Of a stretch of 64,000 nucleotides of DNA, positions 1 to 10,737 are shown one piece after another; the stretch's first letter is position 1; each line of letters opens with the position of its first letter. The notes beneath the pieces were generated by a model that did no database searches, was not told the DNA's origin, and worked only from the letters and a program-made list of their open reading frames with translations. The DNA is from Albugo candida (lineage: Eukaryota > Oomycota > Peronosporomycetes > Albuginales > Albuginaceae). The stretch is from positions 1-64,000 of the forward strand of contig CAJNAR010000150.1 of assembly GCA_905220665.1 (NCBI GenBank), in the 5' to 3' direction. Position numbers and translations under genes: made by a program.

Positions 1-369
1 AAAAAACCCTAAACCCTAAACCCTAAACCCTAAACCCTAAACCCTAAACCCTAAACCCTAAACCCTAAACCCTAAACCCTAAACCCTAAACCCTAAACCC
101 TAAACCCTAAACCCTAAACCCTAAACCCTAAACCCTAAACCCTAAACCCTAAACCCTAAACCCTAAACCCTAAACCCTAAACCCTAAACCCTAAACCCTA
201 AACCCTAAACCCTAAACCCTAAACCCTAAACCCTAAACCCTAAACCCTAAACCCTAAACCCTAAACCCTAAACCCTAAACCCTAAACCCTAAACCCTAAA
301 ACCCTAAACCCTAAACCCTAAACCCTAAACCCTAAACCCTAAACCCTAAACCCCCTAAACCCTAAACCC
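1..369. repeat. Telomeric repeat array (CCCTAAA)n
   Basis: About 52 copies of CCCTAAA read from the window edge, i.e. the C-rich strand of a TTTAGGG telomere running 5' to 3' into the chromosome. This is the telomere type of plants and oomycetes. The array is almost perfect except near its inner end, where one unit has an extra A (about 299-302) and one has extra Cs (about 351-356). Such variant units are typical of the proximal edge of a telomere. The array stops abruptly at 369 and is followed by non-repetitive subtelomeric DNA. Confidence 0.98.
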
Positions 370-373
370 AATC

Positions 374-433
374 AGCCCGTTTGTTTACGCTGTGTACCCT
401 CGACAACGTTGTACATTCGACAAATTGGTCGCC
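374..433 (+). repeat. Subtelomeric 60-bp duplicated block, copy 1
   Basis: A 60-bp segment immediately inside the telomere recurs at 541-600 with about 52 of 60 bases identical. Both copies share the core GTACCCTCGACAAYGTTGTAC, which contains the small palindrome ACAACGTTGT in this copy. No coding potential is seen. It looks like a subtelomeric direct duplication. Confidence 0.7.
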
Positions 434-540
434 TCACCGCCATGAGTTCTCTCCAAAGTCAAGTAAACAACGGATTGGCGAAAGTATTTGTACAAATTGG
501 ACACGTAAAGAAGCAACGGATAGAATTAGTTTAATCAAGT

Positions 541-600
541 AGCCCGTGTGTTTGCGCTTTGTACCCTCGACAATGTTGTACATTCGACAAAGTTTTTGCC
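541..600 (+). repeat. Subtelomeric 60-bp duplicated block, copy 2
   Basis: This is the second, direct-orientation copy of the block at 374-433, 107 bp further in. It differs at about eight positions, one of which breaks the ACAACGTTGT palindrome to ACAATGTTGT. The pair is close to the telomere and may be a remnant of a longer subtelomeric repeat family. Confidence 0.7.
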
Positions 601-1514
601 CCTTCCTTGCGTGTATTTTCCTGTGAACCACCAGATTTCAGGCTACCAAGTCCTGCCACATGTCGTGTACCTTCTTATTGTATCTACCTATTCTTCATTC
701 TGCAATTTACTCAACCAGCAACAAGTCGGCGTCACCTCAATCTCAAGAAGAAGAAAAGTGTGGTAGCCCAAGATCATGGTCATGGTGGCCTTCACAGCGA
801 CTATCTGTCATGTCACCTCAAATAAAGCGACAAATCTCCATCTTATGAACCCAATTGCAAGCATGTAGGGCGATCTCTTTCAAGTAAAGGTTGCTGCGGT
901 GGAATATCAGTGGATACTACGGATTGCATAGTCCCGAAGTCATCAGCAACTCCTGCTCCTACAGGTGCATCAACCTCAACACCCCCTAAGTGCAGCTTTG
1001 TGTAATTGCTGAATGAATATTGCCTAGTTTTCTCGATTCATTTGTATCAAATAGGACCCTTTCTATCTCCCGATCGCGGCACACCACTTTTACCCGTTTT
1101 ACTTTCTGTTTCCCAATACAGCGGATGCAGCCAACTTGACTTCGACATCGACATTGAGAAATTTGCTTCCACCGAACGACAACGGCATCTAAAGAGATGC
1201 TGCCATTCATGCAATAACAGAACGTTTACGCGCAGCAAATGCCACACCTTTGTGCTTAGCTGACGCAATGAGCAGTCCAGACATGCTACCTCTACAAAAG
1301 GCCGGATATGGTAGCCGTGATGAGTTGCTTTCCGCAGCATAGAAATGGGCGTTTGGCCAGGGATACGCAATGACTGTCTAACGTTCGGCTACCGGAAAAA
1401 CATGCATGCTTGAGATGTGACGGTGGTGGTGTACACCTGTCTCAAGTATCAGAACGGAAGCTACAGAAAGCATCTCGGCATATTCTATGCCCTTTCTCCT
1501 CTCTGCGAATCAAC
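601..1514. other. Subtelomeric DNA without a recognisable gene
   Basis: Several short open frames exist on both strands, the longest about 107 codons on the minus strand. They overlap one another in different frames and show no motif, signal peptide or known domain. I see nothing here that I can call a gene or an element. Confidence 0.5.
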
Positions 1515-1858
1515 TACATATGTCACGTGACTCGAAAAGGAGTGAACATTACAATTTCCTGTGTATAAATAAAAAGTTTAAATACTTGCCGCTTGACTTG
1601 AAAGCGGGTGAATATAACTGTCCCTTAATATAAGTGAATAGTATATATAGTATAATAATGTGTGCCACCTGACTGATAAAAGGGAGTGAATTCAACCAAA
1701 AAAGGAGTAAATATAACAATTCCCTAAAACAAGTCGCTATATATAAATAGAAAGTATAATAGTATATACACATAGTATAGTTATGTGTACCACCTTACTT
1801 GAAAAGAGAGTGAATTTAACCAAAAAGGGAGTGAATATAACGATACCACTTCCCTAGA
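1515..1858. repeat. AT-rich tandem repeat family 1 (about 110-130 bp units)
   Basis: Units share the pattern GGGAGTGAATNTAAC followed by TCCCT and then a run of TATATA/ATAGTATA, ending in ATGTGTNCCACCT. Clear copies begin near 1530, 1600, 1680 and 1805. Each copy has diverged, with small indels. The sequence has no coding potential and is a degenerate subtelomeric satellite. Confidence 0.65.
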
Positions 1859-1859
1859 T

Positions 1860-2480
1860 TTAAAGTAAGTGAGTTATTAGACAGCCTTTCATTATAGTAA
1901 TATTATTGATGATTTCTAGTTCTCTACTAGATTTTAAAAAATAGAAAAAGTGCACGCGGTTTTCTTCATGCAGTAATTATAATGGGCATAGTGAGTTATT
2001 AGACTGCTTTTTATTATAATAATATTACTGATTATTTCTAATTTACTACTAGATTTGAAGAAAGGGAGTTATTAGACTGCTTTTTATTAGAATAATATTA
2101 CTGATGATTTCTAGTTCTCTACTAGATTTTGAAAAACAGAAAAAGCGCAAGAAGTGCACGGGGTTTTCTTCATGCAGTATTTATCATGCGCATAGTAAGT
2201 TATTAGACTGCTTCTTATCATAGTAGTATAACTGATTATTCGAGTTCTCTACTAGATTCAAAATAAAGAAAAAGTTCAGATGGTTTTTAATCTATTTCGT
2301 ATATGATTGGATGAAATAGTTACATGTACTCAGTGAGTAGTGCGTTAATAGACAGCTTTTCATTATTGTAATAGTGTTGATTTTTTCTACTAGATTTGAA
2401 ATATAGAAAAAGATCAGATGGTATATTCTATTCCGTGTATGATTGAATGATATATTCACGTGTGCCTTGTGAGTTGATGG
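1860..2480. repeat. AT-rich tandem repeat family 2 (about 110-130 bp units)
   Basis: Five or so imperfect units carry in order GAGTTATTAGACNGC, TTTTTATTATARTAATATTACTGA, TCTAGTTCTCTACTAGATTT and AGAAAAAGTKCA. Copies begin near 1868, 1990, 2066, 2190 and 2340. They are head-to-tail, increasingly diverged toward the right, and follow directly after repeat family 1. TCTAGTTCTCTACTAGA inside each unit is a partial inverted repeat. Confidence 0.7.
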
Positions 2481-2483
2481 ATC

Positions 2484-3530
2484 TTATAGACAACGAAGTT
2501 TCGAGCGCATCTTGCATTGACGGTCGATGTATTGACTTTTATAAAATTTAGACATACATACGTAGTGTTTTAGAAATTGAAACAAATACACGCTGTTCTT
2601 CCATTCGACCCAAACGTGTCTAGTTGCTCTCCGAGTTGCACTTAATGTACTCATCAGGCGACAAGAGAAATCGGTCTCGCTAATTGCATAATTGGTTTGG
2701 AAATTGAGTAGTTTTCTGCAAAGCATTCGTCTCCGATACGATTTGATCGTTTTTTCACGTTAGTGAGTTAAAAGGATTGCTTCGGAGCGAAATTTTCATT
2801 ACCTCTTGGTCTGACATGTCAGTTTTCTTTCTGACGTCTGATAATTGTCGTTTCACAACATTGATCCATTCTGTGACTTGTCTTGGAAAGCATCTCTGCT
2901 GCTGTCGCAAAGCTTCTAGTGCGCGTTGGAGCTCTATTGAAGTCGCTTGACTCGCACTTCCTTAGTCGCTTCTGATGGAACTTGCTCCATTAGCTGATAC
3001 TGTTTCCTCTTCTTCATGTCGCCATCTGCATGACTTTCATTTCCGAATCCATTTTCTCTCGTTCCATAGGTTCGAATTGAGCCTGTTATCGCTCGCAATC
3101 ATTGGTGTGTGAACGTAGCTCTTCAGTTCTTGACGACACGCTTTTGATTGTGCTGTGATATTGAAAATTTCAGAGGAGGAGGCTACGCTACAACCATATA
3201 GTTGGAGGAGATCCTACGAGATGCTTGTATCTTCCGAGTCTCTAGTGTCGTCAATAAGCGCTCTATCTTTTTGACCTGCACAAGTTCCTTTAAAATCACT
3301 TCAGCTGGAGCGTCGACTTCGAAGTTGAGAGACTGGCTTCTTTCTCTCTATCGGTTTTCTTCTAGTCATGACCGATAACTAAATCGTGAAAAAGGTCAAG
3401 CTCAAGCAGATGAGTGCGTACTTGCTCATTTAAAAACTCCAATGATGTCGATTGATCCTTTTCTTGCTTTAATTGAGCTTTTAACATCACGTTTGCCTTT
3501 CCGATATATTTGCATATGATCATCAAAATG
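2484..3530 (-). pseudogene. Decayed coiled-coil protein gene
   Basis: On the minus strand, frames stay open for long stretches with a charged, Leu/Gln/Glu/Lys-rich composition typical of coiled coils, for example LKAQLKQEKDQSTSLEFLNE near 3470-3410 and SIELQRALEALRQQQRCFP near 2930-2860. They are interrupted by stops (about 3380, 3207, 3050, 2960) and frame changes, so no intact product is possible. The closest resemblance I can suggest is the stalk of a kinesin-like or other coiled-coil protein, but no motor or other diagnostic motif is visible. A second patch of similar character lies at 8766-9340. Confidence 0.4.
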
Positions 3531-4259
3531 ACGGCGCTTTGAGATACTGAGACAGCTTGCTCGTTTCAGTCACTCATCTTGGTCTATTTCTTCATTTTCT
3601 TGATCTTCTTATTCACCTTCTGTTACCGTACTTTTTCATTCATACTTCAACCTAGGAATCTTTTTTATTATAAACCTGTTGTCCCCATCCATGATGTCGG
3701 AAGTTGTCTTCATTGTACTAATACGAACTGTGTCACGTTACCCAATAGCACCCCTTGCTTTATGAACAGTTTGGACCGTATGTTGTGATGAGGCATTCAC
3801 TCGTTTTTGGTGTTTTGATCTTGTTTAATTGGTTGGCCTGTTTCGTCAATAATTGTGGTCACATTAAAAAAAAGTGCAAAATGGTTGTCAATGACCCCAA
3901 CAGTGCTTTTTCATCTAAATCAGAATCTGATTGGCGGTTTGATGCAGTCTTTCGTCTGACTTTCTGGGTTCCAAAAGGTTAAGCATCTTATCAAATGAAG
4001 CAGTAGAAATCGCATTTTAGCTTTTCTTTTTTTCATTCACGATGCACCGAGGCAACAGCAAATTTTTCCTCTTATTCTCACCAAACGCTCGTGTCGGTCA
4101 CTACACATAAAATGAAGCACGATTTTCCCGATCACTTTGGATGCGTATCGAATTGGACGCATTTGACACCATCAGCAGGCTTTAATAACGTGATGTGTTT
4201 TTAGGACATTGTCTGATCTATTTTTACCAACGAGTGTAAAAACGTCCATTTCCTTACTG
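3531..4259. other. Intergenic, nothing recognised
   Basis: Short overlapping frames only. The plus-strand frame near 3579-3788 is hydrophobic but starts and ends without context, and no family is recognised. This stretch runs up to the left inverted repeat of the Tc1-like element. Confidence 0.5.
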
Positions 4260-4287
4260 TACAATAGCCTACAAAAAGTATGCGTTA
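4260..4287 (+). repeat. Tc1-like left terminal inverted repeat
   Basis: It begins with the TA dinucleotide and matches the reverse complement of the segment ending at 5611, apart from a single base change (CAATAG versus CAGTAG) and a short indel in an A-run. Confidence 0.85.
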
Positions 4288-4476
4288 TTTTTCATATGAC
4301 GGTTAAAGTATCGCTTTAACCTTAACAAAGTAATAATTTTTTTTATGATCAAAGAGCCGCAATAATATTAAAAAACTGCTCAAAGCTGACAATGAAGTCT
4401 ATTAGAAGTCGTTGATACAGTATTTATATTCAGGAATTGCACTGTTCAACTCAAATGTGAAGCCATTGGGGAAGGT

Positions 4477-5496
4477 TCACCAGCGAGTTGCTCCACCCTT
4501 GGCAGCGAGAACAGCAGCAATTCGCCTTGGCATTGACTCTACTAGGCATTAAAGCATCTCAAGAGATACCTTGCCGTATTCTTCACCAAGTATGGTAGCC
4601 ATTTCTTCAACGTTTCTTGGCCTGTCGCGGTTCTGGACGGCATCTTTAAGAATCTTTCACAGCTTTTCGATGGTGTTGAGATCAGGATTTTGGGCAGGCC
4701 ATTCTAGCTTTGCAAGCAACCGCTTATCACGCCATGTCTTTTGCTACACTACTAAGGTGGATTGACACACCATCCTCCTAAAGAATTAGGTTTTTTTGCA
4801 TCCTGGTCGTCCATCCATGGTCCAAGAGAAGCGTCATAGCTCAGATTGACAAAGTCGATGGCAGTGCAATGTTGGGGTGGCATGATGACCATCTGTAGAA
4901 TCCTCTCACCAGCAAAAGCATCCCAGATCGTCACCCAGGACCGTTCACTTTTAAGTACTGGCGCCAAACACTCAAAATTGAACTTTACATCCACGCGACG
5001 CCACACAACAACCTGACGAGAATTCTCGCCAATCTTGAAGGTGGACTCGTCGGTCCAAAGAACCTTCTTCCAGTCCTCTACTGTCCAATTTCTGTATTTC
5101 CGAGCAAACTTCAATCTCTCAACCTTGTGCTTATCCGTCGAAAGAGGCTTCATGGCGTCAATGCGGCTCTTGAAGCCCATTTCATGGAGGGCGCTACGGA
5201 CTGTGCCTGGCGGTGCCGGAGTATTCGCATTGTTCGAGATTTCTTCTAGTGGCGCCGGCCGGTTTTACATCACAGTGCGCCCAATAGACCTGGGGTCCTT
5301 TTCTGAGATCTTTGGTGGTCTTACTCTTTGACTTGGTACCCTCCACCGTACCCCTTTTACGCCAGTTCGGTAGCACTGTCAAAATGGTTGACTGGGTGAA
5401 CACTGTTTGGGCAGTGATTTACCGCTGCTTCAAGCCTGACTGATGCAATACGACAATGGTAGCTTTCTCATCAGTGCTTAAACAACGTGTCTTCAT
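4477..5496 (-). pseudogene. Tc1-like transposase pseudogene
   Basis: The frame starts at an ATG at 5496 (MKTRCLSTDEKATIV, the beginning of the N-terminal helix-turn-helix region) and ends at a TGA at 4477, about 340 codons, the normal length of a Tc1 transposase. In order: the HTH region with a TAA stop after about 25 codons, a second DNA-binding segment, then the DDE core with VLWTDEST (first catalytic Asp, near 5040), a degraded second Asp segment near 4830, and WPAQNPDLNTIEKLW with the final Trp changed to a TGA stop near 4660 (third catalytic residue, Glu). The tail LVESMPRRIAAVLAAKGG is characteristic of the family. Several stops and frame changes make it non-functional. Confidence 0.88.
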
Positions 5497-5584
5497 ATTT
5501 CACAAATGGTTTGATGTTGGAAACACAAAGTAATATGGCTGGATAGTCCTCTTATCTTATTTTTTGTGGTGTGGCTTTAGAGAA

Positions 5585-5611
5585 ATTACGTAAACTTTGT
5601 AGGCTACTGTA
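5585..5611 (-). repeat. Tc1-like right terminal inverted repeat
   Basis: It reads TACAGTAGCCTACAAAG inward on the minus strand and pairs with the left end at 4260. The terminal TA is at 5610-5611. Confidence 0.85.
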
Positions 5612-8600
5612 CATCTTCACAGAGTAAGACACTAGAGCTCAGTGCGCATTCATTGAATCGTCGTATCGCTAATCACAATCTGGGAGGTTGTTCCTTGAAA
5701 CGCCGTAAGTATCTTTATACGTTTGTAGTCAGCCTCTAAATCGATCAGGAGGGCATTTTTTGGAGTCTCCACGAAGAGGCTGCGTGGCATCTTCCTAGAT
5801 ACATTTGAAGAAGCAGATTTCTAGAAAGGAGGGGTCTTTTTGATGAGAGGAATCTACTTTGCGTCTTCACCTGCTCCAAATCATAGGTGCGATTAAAGAA
5901 AGTGTGCTAACCAAGGGCATACGGCGAACATACATTCACACTGATGAAGAATGATATCCCGATTCCAGCTTCTACGTAATGATCAGTTTTATTCATGCTG
6001 CTTGGGGTCTCATCACAAGGAATATCTTTTTAGTTAACTACCTTCCTTATCCTATTTTTAGCCTTAGGCATTATGAATGTAACTTAAGTCTCACTTCAAA
6101 AGTAGGAAATGTTTTATTTTGCAAACTCTTGAGTGGATAGGATCAAATCGCTGCCCACAATATCGGGAATCAAACCAGCACCCTCCGATGGGGAAATCCT
6201 CTTGTTCGACCGTTAGAGCTGGGACGTACACTGGTCCATATTTCTTGATTTAGGACCTACGGCTGCTGTCAGGTCTTTGACGCAAGTTTACAATTGAAAC
6301 GGCTAACAATAGTAAAGGCACCGATTGTGGTATCGGAAAGGATATTCGCCCTGCCATTTTTAGCCAAAACACGGGGGAAACATGGAACAAAATATCGCTG
6401 AATTTTTTCTCTCGTCTCGACATCGATCAACACTCTCCACCACAATTCCCGCAACCATACCATCCCTTCTTGCAGATGGAAAATAAAACAGCTCCGGTAG
6501 GACCATCATAGATAGTGGATTGAGGTGAGAATATAATCATGCGGCGTATTTGTTGGATTGGTAAGCGTCTATATGTTGATCTAGTTCGACACATGCTTTT
6601 AAGAATAGGACCTCGTGCTTTATTTGATTTGGCAACTAGTCATGTGCTCGCATCTATATATGGAGATGGAAATAGCAGGACTAAATAGGTTGACAACCCG
6701 GTGCACGAAAGCCGCTTTGAAGTTGTTCGCGTCAGAACATGGATGCCAAACATGGTGGTCACTTCAAACAAGCCCGAACAATTTGATCAGAAACGTAACA
6801 CGACGGTAATACAGTGGAGAGGCTAATCAGTGTTGTTGAGTCTGAAGATTTCAAGAAATAATATTCTAAAAGCTCTCTATACTCCCTCTTGTCGACAGAC
6901 GTGTTGTTCTCTACCGATGACCGATATGGCGTTTAATAAGTTCTTCAAATCACACATGCGCGCAGGCTAGTTTATTTCTGCAGAAGCCAAAAACAAACAA
7001 AAATAGCGACATTTTCCAATTCGATCAATATAAAAGGTGCGTTATTTGCGTGCATGGAATCAGATGATCGGACCCTGGACCAAGAAGATCTCATTGTTAC
7101 ACATGGAATCATTTCAAGATTACTGTGAGATTCAATTGCACATGTCACTTCGACATCAATGACCCACATCATTCGATCAAGTCGTGTACCACGCTAAATA
7201 TGGTATATAAAGTCATTGGAATTATCATTGACTTATTTAAGTTGGATTCCCTGCAAGGAAAGCAAATATTTCTGATGAATCGTCACTCACCATAAATATT
7301 CCCCGATTTCACTATGGTGTCAACCTAAACGTTTTACTTTCAGAGACATCACATCCAAATTGGCTTTTCCGGATAAATACGCACGTTTTAAACTTCATCC
7401 TGACGCGCTCTATTTTTGTCGCCACGGAATGTTGTCGGAATTGCTTTGTGGTTCGTATACGTTCACAAAAGGCTTCATTTGTCTCGAAGATCTTCCTGAT
7501 AAAGTAGCATTTGATTGCTTTTGATTAGTAAGATATAGACGTCCCCGAACACAAAGCATCTCGGAATTCCAACGCATTTTTCCATTCACCGCCGCGATTA
7601 TTTGCGAGGTAGAAACTCTCTATTTTAGATTCATGATAGAACGTTAATAAATAAATGAAATTGCGCTATCGAATATGCAGCATGAATTAACCATATCTGA
7701 TTGCCACAGAGTATAAGCCTGAAGTATCCTGCAGAAGAGGCAAGACGCACCTACATAATTTCTTCCTGTGTTTATTTCGTTTGCCTAGTTTCACAAGCGC
7801 TTTTTAAAGATTTTTGAGAGAATAAAGAGGCCTGTCATCGATCGAGTTCTTTTTTTCCGAATTTATATAGGCATGACAATCGAGAAAGAAATGTTGATTA
7901 AATTCCACTGCACCACTCGAAGGCTGAGTGCACATTATAAGGTAGGGCTGTATACTTCTTAGAATCTAGAAACGAGATCGAAGTCGCAACATCCAAAAGG
8001 CTAGACGTAACTGCAGATCGTCATAAACGGAAAGGAGAAGTTTTTTTCAACATACCGAGAAGCGAGTACAAATGGTAAAGCGAGGAGTTCCGAAGCTGGA
8101 AGTTGTTTTTGCAATCTCCGGTTATGTTGGAAGAGGTTTGCGCCTACCCAAAGTGAAANCTTGACAGCTTTCTGCCTTCACATGTTTAAAAGAAGACTTT
8201 AGTAATATGCACACGGTCAAGTGCTAATGATAGAGAAAGAAGCCAGCTGGATAATAAGATAAACAGTATAATGTTATCGTTGTAACAAACTACGCACTAG
8301 GGCCGCTACTTTATAGCAGTGACAAGTATTCCATATTTCGCATTATAAGAGCACTAAAATTATCTATTTGCAAGTAGGCCGAAATATTGAGTCGAAAGCA
8401 TATCGTGATGTCTATTCGCTTATAATTCATAGATAGCTTCTTTTACGCATGCACCAGACAGCATCATATTATAGATCATATGTGAACATAGAAAGAATGC
8501 TAGATTGGTACTTCCACATTTCTGCATTTTATATTTGTTTTCGTGACACTCAGCAACATTGTAGATGAGACGGAACTCATGTCGCATGGTACTCAACGAG

Positions 8601-8765
8601 ACCACATGATACTTTCTTTATCTCAACTGATATTTCTTGTTGGGACATTCGCTCCCGAAAAAAATCGTTTGATTTTATCCTCTCTCCCATATTATGAAAA
8701 TTTGCAGCTAAAGATAATGAAGCTATTTATGTCTCTTCTCTACAAGACGAATCAATATCACTAAT
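5612..8765. other. Long stretch without an intact gene
   Basis: No intact gene or element is recognised. One ambiguous base (n) occurs at 8159. A 59-codon open segment at 7348-7524 is noted separately. A tRNA-like B-box on the minus strand near 6190-6170 was examined and rejected. Other frames are short, overlapping and without motifs. Confidence 0.5.
7348..7524 (+). pseudogene. Possible last-exon relic, unidentified
   Basis: A 59-codon frame ends in TGA at 7522-7524 and is preceded by a pyrimidine-rich tract ending in TTTCAG at 7338-7343, which looks like an intron acceptor a few bases upstream. The translation (for example FPDKYARFKLHPDALYF then LSELLCGSYTFTKGF) has a protein-like composition rather than AT-rich noise. 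I do not recognise a family and no upstream exon is visible, so it is most likely a fragment of a decayed gene. Confidence 0.25.
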
Positions 8766-9340
8766 TGAACGCTGAGACGACCCAGTCTCGCTGTTTTCAT
8801 TTAATGCTTGCAAGCAACTTCTTTGCTTTTACGGAAGTTCATCCGGCTGATCTTGATCGTAATCAACAAAATTGTCATCCCTTCTTGTCTTGCCATTTTC
8901 AGCTCTTTTTACTGACGAATGATGATTGGCCTTGTACAATTCCAAACAGTATATTTTTCAAACGACCTGCTGCTGTAGCGAAATCCATAGTGCTCGCTTC
9001 AGCTTGTCTTCGTTTCAGCAAGAACCGCTCGTGCTTGTTTAGATTCTGCTCAAGCTTATCTTCACAAAAATTTTCCATTCTTTCATACTATTGACAATCC
9101 AGCGTGTCGCCGTCTTCCGCGACCTTCATTTTCAACGCTTTTTCCTCTCGTTCCTAATCTACAGATTCAAGCTGCAAAAGCCGCCGTTGATTGATGCGCA
9201 AACTAAGCCACTTCACTTCCATTTCTTTATGTTTCCCCTACAAATAAAGTTACATCCTTGTCGATTAAAGGAGTACTTGATACGCCGCAACCCTGTTTTT
9301 GAGATTATAGCTAATTCTTTTCTATATATCGATTCTCTAT
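8766..9340 (-). pseudogene. Decayed coiled-coil coding relic
   Basis: Minus-strand frames read as a charged helical protein, for example MKVAEDGDTLDCQ near 9135-9095 and CEDKLEQNLNKHERFLLKRR near 9060-9000, followed by AEASTMDFATAAGRLKN. Stops at about 9160, 9093 and 8912 and a frame change break it. The composition resembles the relic at 2484-3530, and both lie on the same strand, so they may derive from the same or related genes. No domain motif can be named. Confidence 0.35.
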
Positions 9341-10430
9341 AGTTTTCTGTGAACACATACTACTCTTAGTTTGCTTCATTTCCTCTCCTCCAAATACGCT
9401 CCGTTTGGAGCTCCCCCGTTTTTGATGCGGGAGCTTACTGCCTCTTATGGATCCACTTTGCTTTCAATATGATGGACAGATGAAAAAGGCAATGGCCAAG
9501 ATTCGGTAGGTGAGCTCATCCTTGCTCCTTTACTCAATTCAATAACGTTAACTGGTGCTTCTGTTGCCTGACTTGATCTTCCCACACTACTCTTGGCTTT
9601 CGTGTATCTTTATATCTATTGTCAAAAAAACGGGTCTTTTGAGACTGAGAGATTGCTTGTTTCTGTATGGTGATGGAGATGGCCAGAATGGTTATCTACT
9701 TGCCCCGCGTAATCTTGTTTCTCAGCTAAATATCAAAGTCGATCGTAGGAGTCCATTCATCAAAATTTTGGGTTCACGTGGGTTGCTCTTGATCGCTCTC
9801 TCCCTGAAGAATTTCGTATTTTCTATTGGCTCCAAATCTACTTTCATAGACGGTATCATTGTCCGTGTGGTCAACGTCATGTTACTGCGCTCTATCTTGT
9901 ATTTGTTTCTTCATCAGAAGTGATCTGTACTTGGCCATCAGATGCCAAGCGCGACAAAGGGCTTCAATTTATTTGCCAATATCGACGATTATGCTTTATA
10001 GATCACTATAAAGCCGAGTTCTCACTTAGCTGATATAGTACCAAGGAGAACATTTATCTTTCCCTAAATTTCTTTTAGATCACTATGTATTTCTTAGAGG
10101 CGTGGGTTTCGCCTTTCCGATCGCTCAAGTGTTGATCTTTATTCGTGGCAATTAAATTCCTCTAGACCAAACCGATGTTGAATTGCTTTAATTAAAAAAG
10201 GGTGTCACGAAGTGTTTGGCAGAGATGCCATTGATTACAAATAAACGAACAACATAGATTTCTTGGAGTAGCGGAAACGCCAATGCACGTGCACACAATG
10301 GTGAAACAATGTGGTATTAATATCGAGACTCTCAGAAACTGAGTGTTGCATGTGCATGGTATAGTACAGGACTCAGCTAAATGCATGTCGGGCCGAAAAA
10401 TATTCTTATCTCATGAAGCATAGATGTACA
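9341..10430. other. Intergenic, nothing recognised
   Basis: The plus-strand frame at 9555-9923 is open for about 120 codons but lacks an ATG near its start and has no recognisable motif. A short imperfect inverted repeat (GGAGCTCCCCCG with CGGGAGCT) lies at 9408-9433. Nothing else is seen up to the copia LTR at 10431. Confidence 0.4.
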
Positions 10431-10724
10431 TTTTAGACGATACTTTTCGGACAGGTCGTCAAGGGCTTAAATTTCAACTACAAGACCCAATACAGGTAAA
10501 GTCCGATCTTACCTGAGCGGCTGTTTGGTAATAATAATGTGTGGGACGAAGAGAGACGTTCGTCACATGGGAACAGACGTACGTCATGTGAAGGGTGACA
10601 TAGTCAAGTTTCAAATGCCGTTTCACATGCATTTTGTAGTGTTGACAAACAAGGTTAATGGTAAATATACATTAATTTTACTTCTACCTCTATTGCAACA
10701 ACTTCATACCAAATACATTCAGCA
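10431..10724 (+). repeat. Copia A 5' LTR
   Basis: It aligns with 14271-14566 over its whole length. Shared landmarks are TTAGACGATA, AGCGGCTGTTTGGT, GACGTACGTCATGTGAA (GACGGACGTCATGTGAA in the other copy) and CCTCTATTGCA. The terminal TG has decayed to TT here but is TG in the 3' copy. Confidence 0.82.
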
Positions 10725-10737
10725 TGTTATGAGCCCA
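10725..10737 (+). promoter_or_regulatory. Copia A primer-binding site (half initiator tRNA-Met), overlaps gag ATG
   Basis: TGTTATGAGCCCA directly follows the LTR. GTTATGAGCCCA is the exact complement of a TGGGCTCATAAC anticodon stem-loop segment of an initiator tRNA-Met. The ATG inside it, at 10729-10731, opens the gag frame (MSPKK). The same site occurs in copia elements B and C. Confidence 0.75.

Larger units (their letters stand above)
4260..5611 (-). mobile_element. Tc1/mariner-like DNA transposon, complete ends, dead transposase
   Basis: The element is bounded by inverted repeats: TACAATAGCCTACAAAAAGT at 4260 on the plus strand and TACAGTAGCCTACAAAGTTT reading inward from 5611 on the minus strand, with near-identity over about 25 bp. 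TA dinucleotides sit at both ends, as expected for the TA target duplication of the Tc1/mariner superfamily. The 1.35-kb length fits the family. The transposase inside runs right to left and carries stops and frameshifts, so this copy could only move if supplied with transposase in trans. Confidence 0.9.

Noticed and set aside
1..369. Possible CRISPR array
   Set aside because: The repeats are contiguous 7-mers without spacers, i.e. a telomere in a eukaryotic context.
6165..6245. tRNA-like A and B boxes on the minus strand (AGCTCTAACGGTCGA and GGTTTGATTCC)
   Set aside because: The flanking segments do not form an acceptor stem or an anticodon stem, and the T-stem has a mismatch. At best it is a very decayed tRNA or tRNA-derived SINE piece.
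9408..9433. Hairpin-like GGAGCTCCCCCG / CGGGAGCT
   Set aside because: The two halves pair imperfectly and have no associated T-run, gene or element end.
9555..9923. 122-codon open frame on the plus strand
   Set aside because: No ATG at its start, no motif, AT-rich leucine/phenylalanine-heavy composition typical of noise, and it ends without context.
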